Assembly (NCBI RefSeq): GCF_900109945.1
Contig: NZ_FOBX01000009.1
Span: 334,087 to 398,086 of the forward strand
Direction: 5' to 3'
DNA length: 64,000 nt
Origin: Bradyrhizobium sp. OK095
GTDB taxonomy: Bacteria > Pseudomonadota > Alphaproteobacteria > Rhizobiales > Xanthobacteraceae
Position 1 is the stretch's first letter. Each line of letters begins with the position of its first letter. Shown piece after piece: positions 60,261 to 64,000 of the stretch. A program made the position numbers and the translations under genes. Under the pieces are notes generated by a model, which worked only from the letters and a program-made list of their open reading frames with translations, did no database searches and was not told the DNA's origin.

Positions 60261-60569
60261 TCAATACGTCGTGGCCAGATAATCGACGATCTTGCCGACA
60301 TCGGCATCGTCGATCGGCGCGCCATAGACCTTGATCATCTTGGTCACCTCGGCCTGCCAGAAGGTCTTCTTGTCCTTCATCGGCGGCTGCGTGTTGATGT
60401 AGTCGGCCGAGTGGCAAGCGCTGCAATTGCCCTGCACGATTTCGAGATTGGGCCCGGGCTTGAAGGCTGCGACCTCGTCGGGGGTCTTGTAATTGACCGG
60501 TGCCGCAAGTGCCGAACCTAACCAGGCGGCGAGGGCGAGCGTGCTGGCGAGGAGAACGGTGCGCTGCAT
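60261..60569 (-). CDS. sorB: SorB-like cytochrome c subunit of sulfite dehydrogenase
   Basis: A 102-residue exported monohaem cytochrome c. A signal peptide covers residues 1-23. The haem motif is C49-S-A-C52-H53 (GNCSACHSADYINTQPP), with a likely Met axial ligand in the KMIKVYG region. It lies 12 bases downstream of the sulfite oxidase gene, so it is the electron acceptor SorB. ATG read from 60569 has GGGAG at a good distance; the ATG two codons earlier is too near the ribosome site. Confidence 0.85.
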   Translation of the reverse strand: MQRTVLLASTLALAAWLGSALAAPVNYKTPDEVAAFKPGPNLEIVQGNCSACHSADYINTQPPMKDKKTFWQAEVTKMIKVYGAPIDDADVGKIVDYLATTY

Positions 60570-60581
60570 GATCATTCTCCC

Positions 60582-61781
60582 TCAGGCTACGCTGACGCGG
60601 ACGGTTTCGACGACGTTGCGCAGATAACCCGCCGGATTCCAGCGCGGCGTATCCGGCTGCGTCTCGCCGCCATTTCCGGTGGCGCGCACCTTCAGCTCGA
60701 CCTGGCCGGCCGCGAGCTTCACCGGCAGCTTCCATTCACGGAAGGAATATTTGCCGAGATCCTTGCCGAGATTGGCGCTGATCCAGGTCTTGCCGCCATC
60801 GGTCGAGACCTGAACATCCTTGATGCCCTTGCCGCCGTCGAAGGCGATGCCGCGCAGCGTCGTGCGTCCTGCCTTCAGCTTGGCCCCGTCAGGGACGCTG
60901 GTGATGAAGGAGCGGATGGTGAAGCGGTTGATCGGGATCGTCGCCTTCGGCGCGGTGCCGGGCTCGACCGCATTGTTCGGCGTGTCGGGGATACGATAGG
61001 CCGACTTCATCCAGAAGCCGTCATAGACATTGTCGACGACGGTGATCTCGTTGAGGTGCTTGACCCAGTAGGTGCCGTAATAGCCTGGTACGATCAGGCG
61101 CAGCGGAAAGCCGTTGAGGAACGGCAAATCCTCGCCGTTCATGCCATAGGCCAGCATCACCTCGCCGTCGGTGGCGTGATCGAGATCGAGCGCCTTGACG
61201 AAATCGGGCGTCTTGTCGCTGACCGGACCATCCATGCCGCCAAAGGTGACCTGCTTGGCGCCGCTCTGCACGCCCGCCATCTCCAGCACGGCCTTCAGCG
61301 ACACGCCGCGCCAGCGCGCATTGCCCATCGCGCCGTTGGCGAGCTGTCCGCCGGCGACCCGCGGCTCGACGAGGCCCCGGCTGTTGCCGGAGCACTGGTT
61401 GACGGCGACGATCTCCGTCGCCTTCATCTTCCTGATGTCCTTCAGCGACAGCTTGAGCGGCTTGTCGACCTTGCCCTTGACCTCGAGCATGAACTTGTCG
61501 GGGTCGAGATTGTAGGGCAGGTCAGCGAGGTGATAGCGCACGAAGAACGCATTGTTCGGCGTCAGCGGACCATCGTTGAAGATCGCAAACGGCGTCTCGA
61601 GCTGCGGCGGCCGGCTGGTGAGCCCGATCATCGGCCGCTTCTGCGGATATTTCACCAGCGGCCGTTCGCCATTGGCGAAGGGTAGCGTCACGGTGTCGAG
61701 GGCCAGCGCCTTGGTGGAATTCACTGTGGCCGCAAGTGCGGCAAGGCCCGCTCCTTTGAGCAGGTCGCGTCGATCGAACAT
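60582..61781 (-). CDS. sorA: SorA-like sulfite:cytochrome c oxidoreductase, molybdenum subunit
   Basis: A 399-residue exported sulfite oxidase family molybdoenzyme. Tat-type leader MFDRRDLLKGAGLAALAA, then the Mo-cofactor domain with the equatorial cysteine C130 (VNQCSGNSRG) and the dimerisation domain (VPDGAKLKAGRTTLRGIAFD). It oxidises sulfite to sulfate in the periplasm and donates to the cytochrome encoded immediately downstream. GGGAGGAGA precedes the ATG read from 61781; an in-frame ATG 15 codons earlier would disturb the Tat motif. Alternatives such as YedY are unlikely because of length and the SorB neighbour. Confidence 0.9.
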   Translation of the reverse strand: MFDRRDLLKGAGLAALAATVNSTKALALDTVTLPFANGERPLVKYPQKRPMIGLTSRPPQLETPFAIFNDGPLTPNNAFFVRYHLADLPYNLDPDKFMLEVKGKVDKPLKLSLKDIRKMKATEIVAVNQCSGNSRGLVEPRVAGGQLANGAMGNARWRGVSLKAVLEMAGVQSGAKQVTFGGMDGPVSDKTPDFVKALDLDHATDGEVMLAYGMNGEDLPFLNGFPLRLIVPGYYGTYWVKHLNEITVVDNVYDGFWMKSAYRIPDTPNNAVEPGTAPKATIPINRFTIRSFITSVPDGAKLKAGRTTLRGIAFDGGKGIKDVQVSTDGGKTWISANLGKDLGKYSFREWKLPVKLAAGQVELKVRATGNGGETQPDTPRWNPAGYLRNVVETVRVSVA

Positions 61782-61938
61782 TGGTTCTCCTCCCGGAGCT
61801 TTTCTGCGAGTCGCGGTCATCACCACGATCCCGCGCTCATCTGTCGCAACGAACGCTGCGAAGTCAATTCGTGCTTTCGCAGCAAGCCCATGCCGCTGCG
61901 GTGCAGCAAGCCGGTGTTACGCTTGTAACGAGCTTGAG

Positions 61939-61956
61939 CCGTAGCCGTAGCCGTAG
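61939..61956. repeat. Three 6-base tandem repeats
   Basis: CCGTAG is repeated three times in the intergenic region between the adenylate cyclase and sorA genes. A reduced copy of the palindromic repeat type follows (CCCTCGCCCTGCAAGCGGGG AGAGG, about 61969-61993). Confidence 0.6.
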
Positions 61957-62000
61957 CGATGGTGCGCCCCCTCGCCCTGCAAGCGGGGAGAGGTGAAAGA

Positions 62001-63734
62001 TCAGGCCGCAACGCGCGCGCCGTGATCAACGAGCGCCGCCAGCCCCCTCGCATCCGCAACCACGCGCACGGCCATCGGCTCGTCGCGGCCGCGGATCGCG
62101 ACCTCCTGCTGCGGCAGCGAATCGTCGGCAAGGCCGCCGGTGCGACGGACTTCCTCCGAGACGATGGCCTCGCAGGACAGCGTCTTGGTCATGTCCTGGA
62201 GCCGGGCGGCGACATTGACGGCATCGCCGAGCGCCGTAAACACGATGTGATCGCGATAGCCGATGTCGCCGATGATGACCTCACCGCCGTGAACGCCGAT
62301 GCCGAAGCGGATCGGCTGGCGCAAATCATGGCTCAACAGCTCGTTGAGCTCGTCGATATTCGCGGCGATTCCCGCGACGGCCTTCAGCGCCTGCCGGCAG
62401 GCGGTTTGCGGATCGGCGGTGAGCCCGAACAGCGCCAGCATGCCGTCGCCGACGAACTGGTTCGGCTGGCCGCCATTCTCGATCACGGCCTGCGAGACCG
62501 CGCCGAGGAAACGGTTGACGATGAAGACGGTGTCGAACGGAAGCCGCTTCTCGGCAAGCTGCGTCGAGCCGCGCATGTCCACGAACAGGCTGACGAGATA
62601 GCGCTCCTGGCCGATCCTGGCTGATGTCGAGGCCTGCCCGCCCGCCGACAGTGTCTGCGGCGTGAACAGCTGGAAGAACGAGAGATCGGAATCCGGCCGC
62701 AGCTGGCAGGCGAGCCGGATCGAGGGATCGGTGGTGCCGACGCGGGTCAGCACGAAGGCCTCGCGCTGCGACGGTTCAGGCAGGGTGCCATGATCGCCGA
62801 TGATGCGAATGCGGCAGGTCGAGCAGCGGGCGCGGCCGCCGCAGACGCTGGCATGCGGCACGTTGTGGCGCAGGCTTGCTTCCAGCACCGAGAGGCCCTT
62901 CGGTACGCGCAGCGTCTTGCCGTTGCCGTAGGACAGCGCGATCATCCCGCCCCGCCGCTCGCGCCAGCCACGCACGCCGCGCGCCGCCAGCACCAGGGCG
63001 AGCAGGCCGACATAGCTGATGGTGAGGCCGCCGGTGATGCGGTCGAGCGTCTCGGCTTCAGCCGTCGTGCCGAGCTGGCGGCGGGTGAGATTGTGCGTGC
63101 GCCATTCCCCGTCGTCGGCCTCGATCTGGATGCTGCGGCCACCCTGGTAGACGCCGAGCAGCGCCAGCGTCGGGATCAGCACGGCGGCCGTGAGCAGATA
63201 GGGCGCCGCGCGCGCGAAGAACGGTTTCAGGCGGAGCCAGAAATAGATGCCGATGCAGCCGTGGATCCAGGCGATGACCAGCAGGACCGTCATGGTCCAG
63301 ATGCGGTTCGACGCGACGAAGAACAGATAGAGCTCCTGCGGATAGAGCTTCTGGTGTCCGAACAGCGTGTGGCCGAGCCGCACGCCGATCACATGCGCCA
63401 TGATGAGGGCGGGGATGCTCAGGCCCAGCACGAGCTGGAGCGGCTCGATCGTCTTCCAGCGAAACTGCCGGCGCTGATACAGCGCGTAGACGCCCAGCCC
63501 CATATGCGTCAGCGCGGCAGCGTAGAACACGATCGCGACGGGAAGGAACTGCCAGAACGCCGTGTGGTAGTAGACGCCGATCTCCATGGCATCGACCGAG
63601 ATGTTGCCGAGCGCATGGTTGAGGAAATGGCTGACCACATAGGCGAACAGGATGATTCCGCAGACCAGCCGCACCTGCCGCACGCTGGTGGCGCGGGAAA
63701 GTTCGGAGAATCGTGAGGATGCGGTGGTGGCCAT
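62001..63734 (-). CDS. Redox-sensing membrane adenylate cyclase (CyaC-like): haem-b membrane domain, 2Fe-2S domain, class III cyclase
   Basis: A 577-residue protein. Residues about 20-260 form six or so membrane helices resembling the cytochrome b subunit of succinate dehydrogenase, with many His able to hold haem (H36, H40, H57, H77, H114, H122, H158). Next comes a plant-type 2Fe-2S domain with C298, C304, C307 and C343. The class III cyclase domain (about 378-560) has the metal Asp in FVDMRGS (D386) and QFVGDGML (D430). Sinorhizobium meliloti CyaC has this layout and is reported to respond to the quinone pool; the same is likely here. The neighbouring sorAB genes suggest but do not prove a link to periplasmic electron flow. 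Confidence 0.85.
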   Translation of the reverse strand: MATTASSRFSELSRATSVRQVRLVCGIILFAYVVSHFLNHALGNISVDAMEIGVYYHTAFWQFLPVAIVFYAAALTHMGLGVYALYQRRQFRWKTIEPLQLVLGLSIPALIMAHVIGVRLGHTLFGHQKLYPQELYLFFVASNRIWTMTVLLVIAWIHGCIGIYFWLRLKPFFARAAPYLLTAAVLIPTLALLGVYQGGRSIQIEADDGEWRTHNLTRRQLGTTAEAETLDRITGGLTISYVGLLALVLAARGVRGWRERRGGMIALSYGNGKTLRVPKGLSVLEASLRHNVPHASVCGGRARCSTCRIRIIGDHGTLPEPSQREAFVLTRVGTTDPSIRLACQLRPDSDLSFFQLFTPQTLSAGGQASTSARIGQERYLVSLFVDMRGSTQLAEKRLPFDTVFIVNRFLGAVSQAVIENGGQPNQFVGDGMLALFGLTADPQTACRQALKAVAGIAANIDELNELLSHDLRQPIRFGIGVHGGEVIIGDIGYRDHIVFTALGDAVNVAARLQDMTKTLSCEAIVSEEVRRTGGLADDSLPQQEVAIRGRDEPMAVRVVADARGLAALVDHGARVAA

Positions 63735-63910
63735 GATTCGCTTGTATCAGTTCAATAAGGAGAACAGCCAGCGTAGCGTTTAATTCCGGGGGTGGACAGG
63801 TTCGGGGATCACATGCGCGGCAAGGTTACGAAATCGTAGATTCCATGGGGCGGTGAGCGAGCCCTATCCGTTAGGTTTGGGTTTCCACACTCGAACCACC
63901 GGAGGGTCTG
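63735..63910. other. Intergenic region before truncated transposase
   Basis: About 175 bases with no recognisable gene. It may contain the left end of the insertion sequence whose transposase begins at 63911. I see no clear terminal repeat, which fits IS110-type elements lacking long inverted ends. Confidence 0.35.
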
Positions 63911-64000
63911 ATGCAAGCATCGACCGAGAGCACGCCCACCGCCGGACATAGTGGCACAATTTTCGTTGCAATCGAACTGAGCCAGCGGAGCTGGCTGGCA
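63911..64000 (+). mobile_element. IS110-like transposase, 5' end only
   Basis: The last 90 bases encode MQASTESTPTAGHSGTIFVA followed by IELSQRSWLA, with GGAGGG before the ATG. The IFVAIELSQRSW start is the one I associate with a rhizobial branch of IS110 transposases that use a DEDD catalytic core. The gene is cut by the window edge, so the assignment rests on 30 residues only. Confidence 0.6.

Overview
This 64 kb window is high-GC alphaproteobacterial chromosomal DNA, almost certainly from a Bradyrhizobium close to B. diazoefficiens/japonicum. The best evidence is a 999-residue PutA (56108-59107) whose aldehyde dehydrogenase cysteine falls at residue 792, the length and numbering known for the structurally studied Bradyrhizobium PutA. 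Rhizobial palindromic repeats, a cyanuric acid hydrolase, a CyaC-type redox adenylate cyclase and a SorAB sulfite oxidase pair agree with this. No rRNA, tRNA or CRISPR was seen. The only transposase is an IS110-like gene cut by the right edge.

Left part (1-17.1 kb): a repeat-bearing gene-free stretch; an N-acyl-D-amino-acid deacylase coupled to a CobW-type GTPase; a GFA protein; a small lipoprotein; a pair of cysteine-rich unknown genes; and a chemoreceptor. A divergent catabolic block follows. On the minus strand a polyamine-type ABC importer ends in a PuuE-like deacetylase. On the plus strand lie a GntR/FCD regulator, a hydantoin-racemase-like protein lacking both catalytic cysteines, and a single-chain biotin-dependent acyl-CoA carboxylase. 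Together they look like uptake and breakdown of a cyclic amide or ureide.

17.1-30 kb: an AcoR-like sigma-54 activator sits beside a minus-strand flavin reductase and a luciferase-like monooxygenase. The monooxygenase has a full-consensus sigma-54 promoter (21001-21016) and an upstream palindrome, so activator and target can be paired from sequence. Then come DgoK and DgoA (galactonate pathway), PoxB, a duplicated small membrane protein, a double-hotdog thioesterase, two poorly known small genes, an amidase and a cyanuric acid hydrolase.

30-48.5 kb: a 1.2 kb repeat-rich gap, Tex, a Gly-rich secreted protein, an OmpR/EnvZ-like pair, a LuxR-type protein overlapping a HtrA-like pseudoprotease, a Tat-exported VOC dioxygenase, a DapA-family aldolase, a lone molybdenum hydroxylase large subunit, an acyl-CoA dehydrogenase/crotonase operon, a LemA-TPM-TPM operon, and a metallo-hydrolase overlapping a lone cyclic-nucleotide-binding domain.

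48.5-64 kb: membrane-anchored and exported unknowns, a glutathione S-transferase, a CoA transferase, a large TPR protein, divergent putA/Lrp regulator with a palindromic operator, a cold-shock protein, SorA-SorB, the membrane Fe-S adenylate cyclase, and the truncated transposase. Short palindromic intergenic repeats recur throughout; one overlaps the likely start codon of a TPM gene.
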